From: CAZNPL01 sp964574815
Lineage (GTDB): Bacteria; Planctomycetota; Phycisphaerae; UBA1845
DNA: 64,000 nucleotides
NCBI GenBank assembly: GCA_964574815.1
Contig: CAZNPL010000004.1
Coordinates: 124,001 to 188,000, forward strand
Reading direction: 5' to 3'
In this document: in pieces, positions 37,201-45,634 of the stretch
How positions within the stretch are numbered: position 1 is the stretch's first letter
Layout of the letters: each line of letters opens with the position of its first letter
Translations under genes and position numbers: made by a program
Notes under the pieces: generated by a model
The model's input: the letters and a program-made list of their open reading frames with translations, nothing else
What the model was told of the DNA's origin: nothing
The model's database searches: none

Positions 37201-39571
37201 CATCGTCGTGCTCGGCAGTCCGGAAAGCTTCATGATGGTGGAGGACGCACTTCGAAAGATCGACACCGCTCCCTCCGAAGAGGAGCAGGTCGTCACGGGG
37301 ATCTATCACCTCACCAATGCCGACGCGACCGAGGTGGCCCGCAACATTACCGTGCTCTATCGCGAGAGGGGTCGTCGCGGAGGCGAGACGCTTACCGCGG
37401 AAGCCAACCGTGCCAACAACAGCATCATCGTGAGGGGGCCGAAGGCTCAGGTGGACGAAGTGTATACCCAGATGATCAAGCCGCTCGAGGAGCAGGCGGC
37501 CGGTGTCCAGCGCGCCCGCGAGATCGTCACGCTCGACCACGGTCAAGCCGTCGAGGTCGCCAGGACGATCAACGACGAACTGAACAGGGCCAAGGGGGGG
37601 AAACGCCGCGAGGGGCAGGAGCCGCTCGCCGTCATCGCCAACGAATCGCTCAACTCGATCGTCATCAGCGGGCCGCAACAGGACGTGGACGACCTTGCAG
37701 CATTGGCCAGGAGCCTGGATCAGGAGCCGCCGATCGCCAAGGAACGGGTCACGCGGGTGTACGACATCAAGTACGCCGACCCGAACTCGCTGGTCAACAC
37801 CATGAAGAATATCTATCGCCCGCAGCGTGGCCAGCGGCCGGAAGAGGCGGTTGACCTGGGATACGACTGGGGGACCAGCAAGCTGGTCGTCACCGCCCTG
37901 CCGGAGACACACGAAGAGATCGCTCAGATGCTGGCCGACGTGGACATCGAGTCCACCACGGTTCGGGCCGAGCACGTGATCAAGCTGGAATACGCCAACG
38001 CCCAGGAACTTGCCCGCAACCTTCAAAGCATGTTCAGCCGGAACATCCGGGGTGGACGAGGGGAGCAAGGCGTCAACATTGTCGGTGACCTCGGAACCAA
38101 TGCGCTGATCGTGTACGCGAATGAAGAGGAATTGAATCGGATCGTCGCCACGGTGGAGGAACTCGACGTTCCGCCTGTTGAGGCGGAAAACCGCGAGATC
38201 CGCAGTTTCACGCTCGCCAATACCAATCCGTGGGTTATCGCCGACGCGCTCAAGCAGATTTACCGTCCGCGCGGCCGCCAGGCCAACCCTCGCGACGAGG
38301 TCGTTGCGGTTCCCGAAGGGACCACGATGTCGGTCATCGTCTCGGCTTCCCAGGAACGGATGGAAGAGATTCAGAAGATCGTGGACGAGTTCGACAAACC
38401 GGGGGCGAGCGACTCGAACGTGCAGGTGCTCGAGATAAAGCATGCGGACGCCGCTGCGGTCGCTCAGGCGCTTCAACAGGTGTTTGTGGACACTGGCGGC
38501 CGCAACGTTCGGGGCCAGGCCACCGTGCAGATTTCCAACCCCCGCGGGTCGAACATAGTCGTCGTCAAGGCGAACGAGCAGAAGTACGCGGAGATCCTCA
38601 AAACGATCGAGGAGTTGGACAGCGCCACCGGTGAACTGGGTGAGATCGAGGTCATCGCTCTGCAGCATATGGACGCGGAGATCATGCAGGAGACTCTGCA
38701 GGAGTACCTGCGAAAGTCCGGCCAGCAGGGCCGCAACACGGAACTCGTCGGCGACGTGCGCCTCACTTCCAATCCTGACAATAACACGATCATCATCGCC
38801 GGTGAGCCCGAGGAAGTTGCTCGTCTCAAAGAGGTCGTCGCCAAACTGGACGTCGAGGTCGAAGGGGCCGGCAACGCGCCGCGGATCATCAATCTGAAGC
38901 ACGCCCGGGCGGCCCAGATCGAGCCGGTGCTCACTCAGATGTTTGTCGAAGGCGGCCGGCAGGGGCGCGGTCGCCGTGGAGGACGCGGCGGTGGCGGCGC
39001 GGGCTCTTCATCGATGGTGCCGGTCATCACCGCCGACGAAATGAGCAACAGTCTCATCGTGCGAGCCAGCCCCACCGACTTCAATATGATCGAGGACCTG
39101 ATCGCCGACCTCGACGTCAAATCCACTGCGGACGAGACGGGCTTCATGCTGATTCCGGTGGCCGAAGGCGTGAACGTCGTTGATCTGGCCGCACTCGTCG
39201 AGAGCACGATCAACGAAGGCGAACGCATCCGCGCCGAGAACTATCCGGGCATGGAGCCGGGCACTTTGGTGGTGAACCCCGACGTGCGGTCGGGAGCGCT
39301 CGTCCTCTCCGGAACGCCTCAGTTGTTCAAGGAAGCACAGCGGCTGACCGAGAGCGTTATAGCAATGGGGCCCACCGGCCGGCTCAGCTCTCGAGTCATC
39401 GATCTCCAGAATCGCTCGCCGGACGAGATCAAACGGTTGCTCGACATGATTATCGAGGAGAACTCCAAGAGCCAGGGCGGCACGAACGTGCAGAGGTCGA
39501 GCCGACGGCCGTCAAGCAGGAGTAGCGGCCGGCGACCAGGTTCGCGGGGCTCCGCCGGTCGCCGACGTTAG
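31256..39571 (+). CDS. Giant exported protein of about 28 secretin N-domain-like repeats, without a secretin barrel
   Basis: 2771 residues. ATG at 31256 with GGAG about 9 nt upstream; the signal peptide is GSIGVATLLLLLGVLWSPAA ending in VAS. A basic linker follows, then an N0-like domain (LVENFGRMAGLPVLGEAPPG). After that come about 28 units of 70-130 residues, each with a strand-helix start such as TYVMQNADAADIASQLKEIY and a second half such as DPRTNSIVVLGSPESFMMVE. These match the NolW/secretin N1-type fold. Unit 14 holds a Gln/Met-rich insert at about 35730-35820. The C-terminus ends in Arg/Ser-rich sequence and lacks any secretin barrel motif. It directly precedes gspD, so a stacked periplasmic ring or scaffold is likely. 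Confidence 0.88.
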   Translation: MLRHSVSGATRFGSIGVATLLLLLGVLWSPAAVASPDPEEQPADARAHEDGGDEPGNLSYAQVRKPSDDPPRRTRRLTPEQRKALKQRASSRSQRDPRGATPTQRSQSRRTSSRQGEPVSSRLNLDLEDIDKPPEERTYTFSIVDGTYKDLVENFGRMAGLPVLGEAPPGTVNFVSTETLDFKEALARVRRLLFKYSPIEPYWLQYKGDHLEVVRVTDIWRDISTGHLFMNIEDFEESGIDDTELAMLLYTPRDTSVSDFTLLRDFMPDYVRIAPMEDTNSLAIFALVRDIKKYLELIHLFEGAGADPRVLKKIPVRHLAASQAVETLRVLMDDLDEGGQRRPRRGRTGDQAIDLPGQRTILFPDDAQEVIVVRAVPRMIEEIKEMLAFIDVDLGVEVEPVLIPVEYVPVSDLIATIRPLVAAGEVTSTPDTSKAAGARTRRSRSRRPGLARAEAVKSGGLVLLPVERTNTLVVLGSNEQVADVRRFVALFDVPNPSDQPVFVELEHATPEYIAGVIPQVIGRGEKAPDQLKVIGDAMPGTVILVGNKQDVEAARDLIATLDVPGENVRLHSFRLQNASPSAVMELIAMVDAQEAAAEAATPAAKGARTRRVGRGATAKGANLHVDEAAMTVYVLCTDKEWTDHYMPLIQRLDEEAAEPAPFARIELTYADPEELIGMLTPLVGGKPRQAGAQPKLVAATGAIIVTEATPAEIAHLRALVAELDQPTDGRELRLFEIQYADPNELQAILQSGVIGNKSIVRSGRVKRRAPAGDEAPVITVLGQTMVVSALPQDMGEIADLIGQLDVEGRDDTVLRVYAVPTGLDVDNVAAHLESLVSESPSARRRGAKAAGAPEDVRIVSQAVSRRLFIRAPVGRFAEIEDALELLLEGDAPEEFRVEFIELEYSSAEAIAPLIEPILQQREKELIAVGEITEDVDPTKPRQRRNPTASSVVTVKPDVDGGRLIVTGPSPIVAEARILVEQLDRPDSDGDRIMRVITLKRTTPEEIVNAVGAMLKENGGTANRPRRPRVRRAGAKDGARIISQTSEDVTVTAAPGGGAVIVSGYPDDVDEVERWIRMLDEDAVPEKTLKVYHIERADLDRLAESVLALCDDVGGPRAAKGRLQQESEFDLFDTSGIRRGNEITLALDYFSRIIVARATPAKMYEIDNVVALYEGTEEGEEPIIEGGDRIPFLVFELQNADAYDAAYQLEELLKVLWPYPSDVPDVDYVSGTNQLVVKCLPEHEAFIEETIAKYVDKETTKAAETKRVFKTVTGTTPSQLAMRLKMAMPNIQVDVERIGEEIPPMEQVRPYRPSEPEQCILPQSLARTLQGVCAAPLGQSGQEPPTEEQPQEEPVAEQGIEQQPDADRTETAEKMMDALLGGANDPAPTATEAETESDETESGQQPEKPIIVRFDDRAGMIVIEGSPRDVEEVEDALDDLLSEIKEISHKPDIRVFRIKYRDVNVAANILESMFGSGRNVQQIGGARTGAAAQAQMRRMQQMQQQMARMRQQMLRQQQQGQQQPEEPGVQIDPRTGLPIRPEDEEDKEEKKGPGEIRVLPDPQTRTLIIRAATEDFPIIVELLAIVDRPPDFESKHKIFKLTKLRAADVEEQLKVLLGIGQSSRPSSRRTTSMRGVRRGGRQNAALQQIEDALLNLNLGASGEGAINAASDILITSNERANTLLVMAPVAALELVGDLIEELEGQEIPVLETRTYVMQNADAADIASQLKEIYGTRSATGSADVFDPLAVNEATFVAEPRTNTLYVRALGPDFEKIEPIINELDRDLGDREEVMSFVLTNADAQQVAQTMNQAYATGRGRGAKSQAIKFVGDTGANTLLVIAPEHLRAEIRQRIEEMDEQAGGIGRPKAVQLTTGSAVDVAATLQEVFGRGGRGSGIRIVGDESTKQVFITAPNSLVPQIEEYARSLDTPSIDVSVRTFPLKHAKATEVHEQLMSMVRDAARQIRNKSGLGVFTATADPRTNSIVVLGSPESFMMVEDALRKIDTAPSEEEQVVTGIYHLTNADATEVARNITVLYRERGRRGGETLTAEANRANNSIIVRGPKAQVDEVYTQMIKPLEEQAAGVQRAREIVTLDHGQAVEVARTINDELNRAKGGKRREGQEPLAVIANESLNSIVISGPQQDVDDLAALARSLDQEPPIAKERVTRVYDIKYADPNSLVNTMKNIYRPQRGQRPEEAVDLGYDWGTSKLVVTALPETHEEIAQMLADVDIESTTVRAEHVIKLEYANAQELARNLQSMFSRNIRGGRGEQGVNIVGDLGTNALIVYANEEELNRIVATVEELDVPPVEAENREIRSFTLANTNPWVIADALKQIYRPRGRQANPRDEVVAVPEGTTMSVIVSASQERMEEIQKIVDEFDKPGASDSNVQVLEIKHADAAAVAQALQQVFVDTGGRNVRGQATVQISNPRGSNIVVVKANEQKYAEILKTIEELDSATGELGEIEVIALQHMDAEIMQETLQEYLRKSGQQGRNTELVGDVRLTSNPDNNTIIIAGEPEEVARLKEVVAKLDVEVEGAGNAPRIINLKHARAAQIEPVLTQMFVEGGRQGRGRRGGRGGGGAGSSSMVPVITADEMSNSLIVRASPTDFNMIEDLIADLDVKSTADETGFMLIPVAEGVNVVDLAALVESTINEGERIRAENYPGMEPGTLVVNPDVRSGALVLSGTPQLFKEAQRLTESVIAMGPTGRLSSRVIDLQNRSPDEIKRLLDMIIEENSKSQGGTNVQRSSRRPSSRSSGRRPGSRGSAGRRR
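31942..39470 (+). repeat. Array of about 28 N1-like protein repeats in the giant protein
   Basis: Each unit codes for an alternation of [FVL]xLxxA(D/N)A-type start, an amphipathic helix and a T-N-[ST]-[LIV]-[IVL]-V strand. Early units (31942-35600) are divergent and contain long inserts. Later ones (about 36390-39130) are regular at about 74-80 residues. The nucleotide sequence of the units has diverged, so the array is old rather than freshly duplicated. Confidence 0.8.
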
Positions 39572-39815
39572 TTCAGTGTGTACGCCGCCCCGGTAGACGA
39601 CGACCAGCGGTGCGATGGAGGATTCAAGAGCCGCGGACCGAAGATTTCAATGGCCCCGCGGCGGAAAGTGTGGTTCAATACCGCCGGTGGCGCGACTTGG
39701 CGTGGTCGGCGGTTCACTCAGACGGAGGTTGGCAGGGACGCAGCCAAAGGAGCGGGCAGGGATGCCAACCGGCGCCGTGGCACGGACGCCGGCTCGAATT
39801 CGCGAGGAACACAAG

Positions 39816-42800
39816 ATGGTGTCGACGACGGAAGTAGGCAACGGACGCGGGCTGCTCTGGCTTGCCGCGCTGGCCGTGATGGCGACCGGTCTGACCGGCT
39901 CGATCGCGGCGGCCCAGGATCAACCGGAGCGCGACCAGGAAGCCGAAGTGATGCGCCGCCTGATCCGGCAGGCGCAAGAGGCTCAGGCCGCGGGCCCGGA
40001 CAAGCCCCAGGCCCCTGGCGCCCAGGGTGCGCCCATGCAGCTTAAGCTGACCGGCAACGAGGTGGCCGTCGAGGTGCTCGATACCGGTGAAATTGTCCTT
40101 TTCGGCACCGACTCCGACCTGGAAATTCTCGAGTCGTTCGTCGACATGCTCGACCAGGAACTTCCGGAAAAGGACTCCGTTCTCTACACCCTCAAGAGTG
40201 CCAGCGCTTCCGACGTCGCCACCAAGCTGCAGGACATCGTTGAAGAACTCTGGCCCGGATCGGTGGACCTGGTGGACAAGCGGATAAGCGTCGTCGCCGT
40301 CGCCTCGAACGTCATCCTGGTCATCGGCCCCGGCGAGCGGATCGACCGCGTACTGGAAATCGCCGAGGCCATCGACGAGGTCGACGAGATCCTGCCCAAG
40401 TTCGTCCCGATGAAGTTCTACATCAAGAACCGCAAGGCGAGCGAGGTGGTTGAACAGCTCAAGTCGATCATCGACCAGCTCAATAAGCAGCGCGAGGACT
40501 CGCAGGAGATCACCATCGAGGCCAACGATGCGGACAACAGCATCATGGTCTTCGGGCCGGTCACACTCGAGGAGCAGGTCCAATCGCTCATCGATCAGAT
40601 TGATGTGGAGCCTGTGGAAGGCTTCGGTCATATCAAACTGGTAGTCTTCCCGCTCATCAACACGACCGCGGAAGATCTTGCCGGCGTGTTGACCGATATG
40701 CTTGAATCGGAGACCGGCAAGCAGGACGTCAAGGAGGCCATCCGCCGCCTGACCATCGTCAAGCAAGAGATCGACGGTACCCGTCGCGAGCTGCCGGCGC
40801 TCAATCTCGACGCGCCACTGAGAATCCTCTCCGACAAGAGCACCAATTCGGTCATCGTCGCCACGATCGAGGAGAACATCGAACCGTTCGGCGAGATCAT
40901 CGATCTTCTTGACGGCGTCCCGCTTGGCCACGAGATGAAGATGAAGATCTTCCCGCTCAAGTTCGCCGACGCGGAGACCGTCCAGGATGTTCTTGACACC
41001 ATGTTCGAGGAGGGCAAGAGTCTTCCCGAACGCGCCCCCGGCGGAACCAAGACTGAAGCCGTTCCGGAAGGCGTGCTCGGAAAGGCGCTCGTCTACAACG
41101 TCGCCGTCGCCATCGACAAACGCGCCAACATCGTCTTTGTGTCAGGCCGGGCGGAGCAGTTGGCCCTCGCCGAACTGGTCGTCAACGAGCTGGACGTGCC
41201 GGTCACGTCCGTGAAGTTCCCGTTGCGACTGCTGTTCCTGGGCGATCACCTCGATGTCAGCCGCGTGGCGAACATCGTTGATGAACTGTATCAGAAGCGC
41301 ATGGAGCTCTTCGACGAGACCGAGATGGGCAAGCTCGCCAAGGCCCGCGAAGAGGTCTTTCTTGCCGTCGACATGAGCAGCAATGCGTTGATCATCTCGG
41401 CATCCGACGAGAATTACCAGGAGATCGAGAGTATCGTCAGTGAGTTGAATGCCGCCTCGGGACGCATTGTCAACAACATCCGCCTGATCAACTGCCGCAA
41501 CACCAGCGCCTCCGATCTGGCGACCAAGATCGACGAACTGTGGCAGCGGAAGTCCCAGCTAAAACGTGAGGGCGCGATCGAGGACAGCCCGGTCGTCGTC
41601 GCCGATCAGAGGAGCAATTCGCTCGTCGTCGCATCAAGCCCCGAAGATTTCGACGCCATCCAGCGTCTGGTCGATCAGCTCGAATCGCAGCCGCTTTCTC
41701 CGATCGCTGAGATTCGGCTGATCACATTGACCAATAACGATGCCGACACGACCGCCGACATGCTCAAGAGCCTGTTCGAGGAGCGGATGCAGCAGCGTCT
41801 CGCCCAGGGCCAGGATGAGATTCCCTCCGACCGTGTCGCCGTGGCCGCCGACGCCGCCACCAACACCATCCTGGTCGCCAGCAGCAAGGAGAACTTCGAC
41901 GAGATGGCCCGCATCGTCAAAGCGATTGACATCGAGCCGGTGATCGAGGGCGTCTTCCGGATCTTTCCGCTTGAGTTCGCGGAAGCCACCGACGTCGCGG
42001 AGAAGATCAAGGAGCTGTTCGACCAGGGGCTTTATCACCCGGCGGCCGGCCTGGACAGCGAGATCGCCGAGGAGCGACAGAAGGTCGCCCTCGTGGCGGA
42101 CGCCCGCTCCAACACGATCGTCGCCAGCGCGTCCCGGCAGAATCTGTCAATCATCGAGACACTCGTGGAGCAGATGGACGGCGACCTGGCCGCGTTCATG
42201 AAGGACGATACCAAGCTCATTACACTGGAGTACGCCGACGCCGTGCGTCTGAAGGACATGCTGGATCAGCTCTTCGAGGGCCGAAAATCCGACGCTCCCG
42301 AGCCCGACCTGTTCCGAACGCCGACGATCCTGGCGGATGAACGCAGCAACACCCTGATCGTCTCTGGCGCCCGCGATTCGCTGGCGCGCTGCGAGGACCT
42401 GATCTCCCAACTCGACGAGCCGTCGGGAGCGCCCTCGTCGATCTTCGAGGTTTACGCACTCGAACATGGCTCAGCCGTCAAACTGGCCACCAAGATGCAG
42501 GAACTGTTCGACAAGCGTTCCGAGGGCCGTGAGGAGGCGGGTACGCCGATCAACATTCAGGCCGACGAGACGTCCAACAGTCTCATCGCCAGCGCCTCCC
42601 GCGACGATCACAAGCTGATCACCGGCCTGCTCGCGCTGCTCGACAAGCCCTCCAACATCGCGAACCAGTTCCAGATGTTCCCCTTGCAGAAGGCGAAGGC
42701 CGACACCGTGGCCGAGACGCTCGATCAGCTCTTCCAGCAGCAGGCCGAAGGCGCCGCCGGCCGAGCCGACGCCATCGCGGTGCAACCCGACCCGCGGAGC

Positions 42801-44774
42801 AATTCGCTGGTCGTTTGGGCGTCTCCCTCGGAAATGGAGAACATCGGCACGATCATCGAGCAGCTGGATACGACCAGACCGGTCGCCGAGCTGATGGTCA
42901 AGGTGATTCCCCTGAAGCAGGCACTCGCCGAGGACTTCGCCGAGATACTCGAAGACACCCTCATGGGACGTGACGGGGGCGATGAAGAAGGCGCCGTCAT
43001 TCTCTCGTTCCTTGAAACGCGTGACGACGGCACCGAAGTGCTTCGCAAGCTCCTGCGACAGGACATCACCATCACGCCCGATCCGCGGACGAATGCCCTG
43101 ATGGTCATGGCACCGGCCGAGAGCATGGGAATGCTCGAATCGATGATTGTGGATTTCGACCGCGTCCAGCCGGTGACCGCCGAGATCCGCATGTTCCCGC
43201 TGGTCAATGCCGACGCCGACGAAGTGGTCGAAAAGCTTGACGATATTTTCGGTACTGAGGAGCAGGCCGGCGGCGAGCTTGAACGGACCCTGGTCTTTGG
43301 CGAAGGGGGCGCGCCCGCTGCCGGAGCGGGCGGGGAAGGTGGATCGCCGAGGATCGAATTGAGGTTCACTGCCGACCGCCGGACCAACACCGTCATCGCG
43401 GCCGGCAATGCTGTCGACCTGACCATGGTCGAGCAGCTCGTCCGCGAGCTCGATGCGCAGGATGTCGAGGAGCGCGTCCTGGAGGTTTACCGCTCCCGGA
43501 CCATCCCCTCCGGCGATCTGGCCGCAGCCCTGACCTCCTTCACTGAATCCGAAAATCAATTGCTCAGTGAGCTGGACGATGCCGTGTCGATTCGCAAGCG
43601 GGCCGACAAGCAGGTCACGGTGGTCAGCGATGAAGAGAGCAATACGCTTCTGGTCGGCGCCAGCCAGCGCAACTACCCGCATTATATGGAGCTGATTCGC
43701 GAGATGGACCGCCCGGAACCGCAGGTCATGATCTCGGTCCTCATTGCCGAGGTGGGCATCAGGGACCGTTTCGAGATGGGCGTCGAATTCGCCGTACAAG
43801 ACCTGGCGTTCTCTTCCAAGGCGGTTGAGGGCAACAACGGCGTCATCATGGGCCCGAACAAGGACGTCGTGTTCGGGACGGATCTCGGCGCAGCCGGCGT
43901 GGGTTTCGGTGGGCTTTCGCTTACCGTTGTGGGGGAGGACTTCAGCTTCCTCTTCCGAGCCCTGCAGCAGCGCGGTCAGCTCGAGGTGCTGTCGCGTCCC
44001 ACGCTCCTGGTCCAGAACAACGCCGAAGGAAACATCACGATCGGTGACCGGGTGCCCATCGTTTCGGGCCAGACCAGTGCGGGCGGCCAGGCCTCCACGA
44101 CGATTCAGTACGAAGAGGTCGGCATCATTCTGACCGTCACCCCGCACATCAATCCGGACGGCTACGTCAATCTGGAGATCAGCCCGGAGATTTCGCAGAT
44201 CTCGGATCAATCGCTCGAGGTGGCTGAGGGGCTGAACGCAGCCGTCTTCTCGGAGCGATCCGCGGAAACCACAGTGACGGTCAAGGACGGCGAGACGGTC
44301 ATCATGGGCGGTCTGATCACCGAGAATATTCAGACCGGCGTCACGCAGGTGCCCATCCTGGGCGACATTCCGTGGCTGGGTGAGCTTTTCAAAGTCAGAA
44401 GCAAAGACGCCAACAAGACCGAGCTTCTGATCGTGCTGACGGTCAACGTCCTGCGCGATGAGGATGAGCTCCGGCTGGCGTCGGAGCAGGAGCGCGATCG
44501 CACCGGCAGACTGCCCGAGCGCATTCGCCGTCATCCTCTGATGCAGGGGCTGCGCATTCGTCCGGATGAAGACCTGTTCGGACCCATGAAGGAAGGACCC
44601 AACGGGGAACTTCAACGGCCCCAGGAAGCGCCCGAACGCGACCGGTCAATCTACGGTCCTGTCCCCCGGCGCTACGGACCGCCACGGCCGACGGTCGACG
44701 CAGGCAACGGGCCGACCGTTTCGAAGCGCCCGACGTACGGACCGACATTGGCAAAGGATCGCTCCAACGAGTGA
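39816..44774 (+). CDS. gspD: Outer-membrane secretin GspD with about 14 N-domain repeats
   Basis: 1652 residues versus about 650-700 for usual GspD. The signal peptide is GLLWLAALAVMATGLTGSIA. About 14 N1-like modules follow, for example LITLTNNDADTTADMLKSLF with DAATNTILVASSKENFDEMA. The secretin domain begins at about residue 1303 (PQVMISVLIAEVGIRDRFEM) and includes VLSRPTLLVQNN, GDRVPIVSGQTSAGG and VKDGETVIMGGLITENIQTG, then VPILGDIPWLGELFK. A proline-rich tail follows. The ATG at 39816 has GAGGAA nearby; one at 39762 with AAGGAG is an alternative start. Confidence 0.95.
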   Translation: MVSTTEVGNGRGLLWLAALAVMATGLTGSIAAAQDQPERDQEAEVMRRLIRQAQEAQAAGPDKPQAPGAQGAPMQLKLTGNEVAVEVLDTGEIVLFGTDSDLEILESFVDMLDQELPEKDSVLYTLKSASASDVATKLQDIVEELWPGSVDLVDKRISVVAVASNVILVIGPGERIDRVLEIAEAIDEVDEILPKFVPMKFYIKNRKASEVVEQLKSIIDQLNKQREDSQEITIEANDADNSIMVFGPVTLEEQVQSLIDQIDVEPVEGFGHIKLVVFPLINTTAEDLAGVLTDMLESETGKQDVKEAIRRLTIVKQEIDGTRRELPALNLDAPLRILSDKSTNSVIVATIEENIEPFGEIIDLLDGVPLGHEMKMKIFPLKFADAETVQDVLDTMFEEGKSLPERAPGGTKTEAVPEGVLGKALVYNVAVAIDKRANIVFVSGRAEQLALAELVVNELDVPVTSVKFPLRLLFLGDHLDVSRVANIVDELYQKRMELFDETEMGKLAKAREEVFLAVDMSSNALIISASDENYQEIESIVSELNAASGRIVNNIRLINCRNTSASDLATKIDELWQRKSQLKREGAIEDSPVVVADQRSNSLVVASSPEDFDAIQRLVDQLESQPLSPIAEIRLITLTNNDADTTADMLKSLFEERMQQRLAQGQDEIPSDRVAVAADAATNTILVASSKENFDEMARIVKAIDIEPVIEGVFRIFPLEFAEATDVAEKIKELFDQGLYHPAAGLDSEIAEERQKVALVADARSNTIVASASRQNLSIIETLVEQMDGDLAAFMKDDTKLITLEYADAVRLKDMLDQLFEGRKSDAPEPDLFRTPTILADERSNTLIVSGARDSLARCEDLISQLDEPSGAPSSIFEVYALEHGSAVKLATKMQELFDKRSEGREEAGTPINIQADETSNSLIASASRDDHKLITGLLALLDKPSNIANQFQMFPLQKAKADTVAETLDQLFQQQAEGAAGRADAIAVQPDPRSNSLVVWASPSEMENIGTIIEQLDTTRPVAELMVKVIPLKQALAEDFAEILEDTLMGRDGGDEEGAVILSFLETRDDGTEVLRKLLRQDITITPDPRTNALMVMAPAESMGMLESMIVDFDRVQPVTAEIRMFPLVNADADEVVEKLDDIFGTEEQAGGELERTLVFGEGGAPAAGAGGEGGSPRIELRFTADRRTNTVIAAGNAVDLTMVEQLVRELDAQDVEERVLEVYRSRTIPSGDLAAALTSFTESENQLLSELDDAVSIRKRADKQVTVVSDEESNTLLVGASQRNYPHYMELIREMDRPEPQVMISVLIAEVGIRDRFEMGVEFAVQDLAFSSKAVEGNNGVIMGPNKDVVFGTDLGAAGVGFGGLSLTVVGEDFSFLFRALQQRGQLEVLSRPTLLVQNNAEGNITIGDRVPIVSGQTSAGGQASTTIQYEEVGIILTVTPHINPDGYVNLEISPEISQISDQSLEVAEGLNAAVFSERSAETTVTVKDGETVIMGGLITENIQTGVTQVPILGDIPWLGELFKVRSKDANKTELLIVLTVNVLRDEDELRLASEQERDRTGRLPERIRRHPLMQGLRIRPDEDLFGPMKEGPNGELQRPQEAPERDRSIYGPVPRRYGPPRPTVDAGNGPTVSKRPTYGPTLAKDRSNE
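40170..43710 (+). repeat. Array of about 14 N1-like repeats in GspD
   Basis: Units of about 75-100 residues share the same strand-helix-strand plan as in the upstream giant protein. The second halves contain (R/T)(S/T)N(S/T)(L/I)(I/V)V-type strands, for example DQRSNSLVVASSPEDFDAIQ and DERSNTLIVSGARDSLARCE. Standard GspD has three such modules (N1-N3), so here the periplasmic stack is four to five times longer. Confidence 0.8.
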
Positions 44775-44775
44775 C

Positions 44776-45309
44776 GTGAGGTTTTCCAGCTTGATACGAT
44801 TCGTCGTTTGCATGTCCGCCGCGGGGCTTTTCCTCGCCGTGACCGGTTGCGCCACGCTGCCGAAGAACGTGCGGCGCGACATCGTCGAGGTTTCCACTTT
44901 CTACAACTCGCAGAACCTCTGGCTCAACTTCGAGGACCCGCCCACGAATGTGCCGCAGGGTCTCAGGTTCAGCCTATTCCTCAAGGCGGCCGGACAGGAC
45001 CTGGGCGTCTTCGGTGATGGCATCATCCACGTTGACATGTATCGCATCGAACGCGACGAGGAAGGCGAAGCGACCCGCACGCACGTCAAAAAGTGGTCGC
45101 TCGATACCGAAGAGGCGGCGGCGTATCGGTCGACTCGCACGACCGCCTTCGGACACGGCTACGGCATGCGGCTGAACTGGGGCGATGCGGATGTCCGAGG
45201 ACACGAAATCCAGTTGGTGGTCTCTTTCGAGCGGCGCGATGGCCCCGTCATTCGCGGCCGGCCGTGGTACGTCAAGGTCCCCGAGCGCGTTCGCGGCCGA
45301 ACGCCGTGA
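44776..45309 (+). CDS. Putative lipoprotein next to gspD
   Basis: 177 residues from a GTG at 44776, one nucleotide after the gspD stop; a TTG at 44791 is an alternative start. The signal is SLIRFVVCMSAAGLFLAV followed by lipobox VTGC. The mature domain is beta-rich (LRFSLFLKAAGQDLGVFGDG, RGHEIQLVVSFERRDGPVIR). Tight linkage to the secretin and lipidation make a pilotin-like role plausible, but it shows no similarity I recognise to GspS or PilW-type pilotins. Confidence 0.75.
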   Translation: MRFSSLIRFVVCMSAAGLFLAVTGCATLPKNVRRDIVEVSTFYNSQNLWLNFEDPPTNVPQGLRFSLFLKAAGQDLGVFGDGIIHVDMYRIERDEEGEATRTHVKKWSLDTEEAAAYRSTRTTAFGHGYGMRLNWGDADVRGHEIQLVVSFERRDGPVIRGRPWYVKVPERVRGRTP

Positions 45310-45634
45310 GCCGGCGCGCCTGAAAATTCAGTAATCCGCGCGCCGCCGCCTGACATTCCAGTAATCCGCGCGTCCGCGTGAAATTCGGCATTCGTTACTT
45401 CTCGCGGCCCTGTGATCGTATCTCGTCGGGCCCGCGATCCTCTCTTCCACGCGTGTGCAGGCACCCCCGAGGTTTCGGCCCCGTGCCGGTCGAGGTATGC
45501 TGCACGGGGCCCATTTGTCACCGTGTCAGCGTCGGCGTTGAAGCGGTCGAACGGAGTGCCGAACGCGAATAAAGGAACGCCCGGCGACGGGTTGATGTTT
45601 CTTGAACGAATGAGTGACTCCGAGGCGTAAGAAC
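45310..45634. other. Intergenic region with direct repeats
   Basis: 325 nt between two same-strand envelope genes. It carries the 30-nt repeats described separately. The remainder shows no supported gene. Confidence 0.4.
45318..45372. repeat. 30-nt direct repeats containing CAGTAATCCGCGCG
   Basis: Copies at 45318-45342 and 45348-45372 share GCCTGA(A/C)A at the start and CAGTAATCCGCGCG at the end. A third, degenerate copy begins near 45378 with GTGAAATTCGGCATTCG. The period is 30 nt. The copies lie 9 nt after the stop of the lipoprotein gene. Confidence 0.6.

Noticed and set aside
36866..38902. 678-residue minus-strand open frame inside the giant N-domain gene
   Set aside because: It is an antisense shadow of the repeat array and contains no start signal or domain.
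42471..44615. 714-residue minus-strand open frame opposite gspD
   Set aside because: Antisense shadow of gspD caused by high GC third positions.
45318..45400. Possible CRISPR array from spaced direct repeats
   Set aside because: Only two good copies, spacing of about 5 nt instead of 30-40, and no cas genes.
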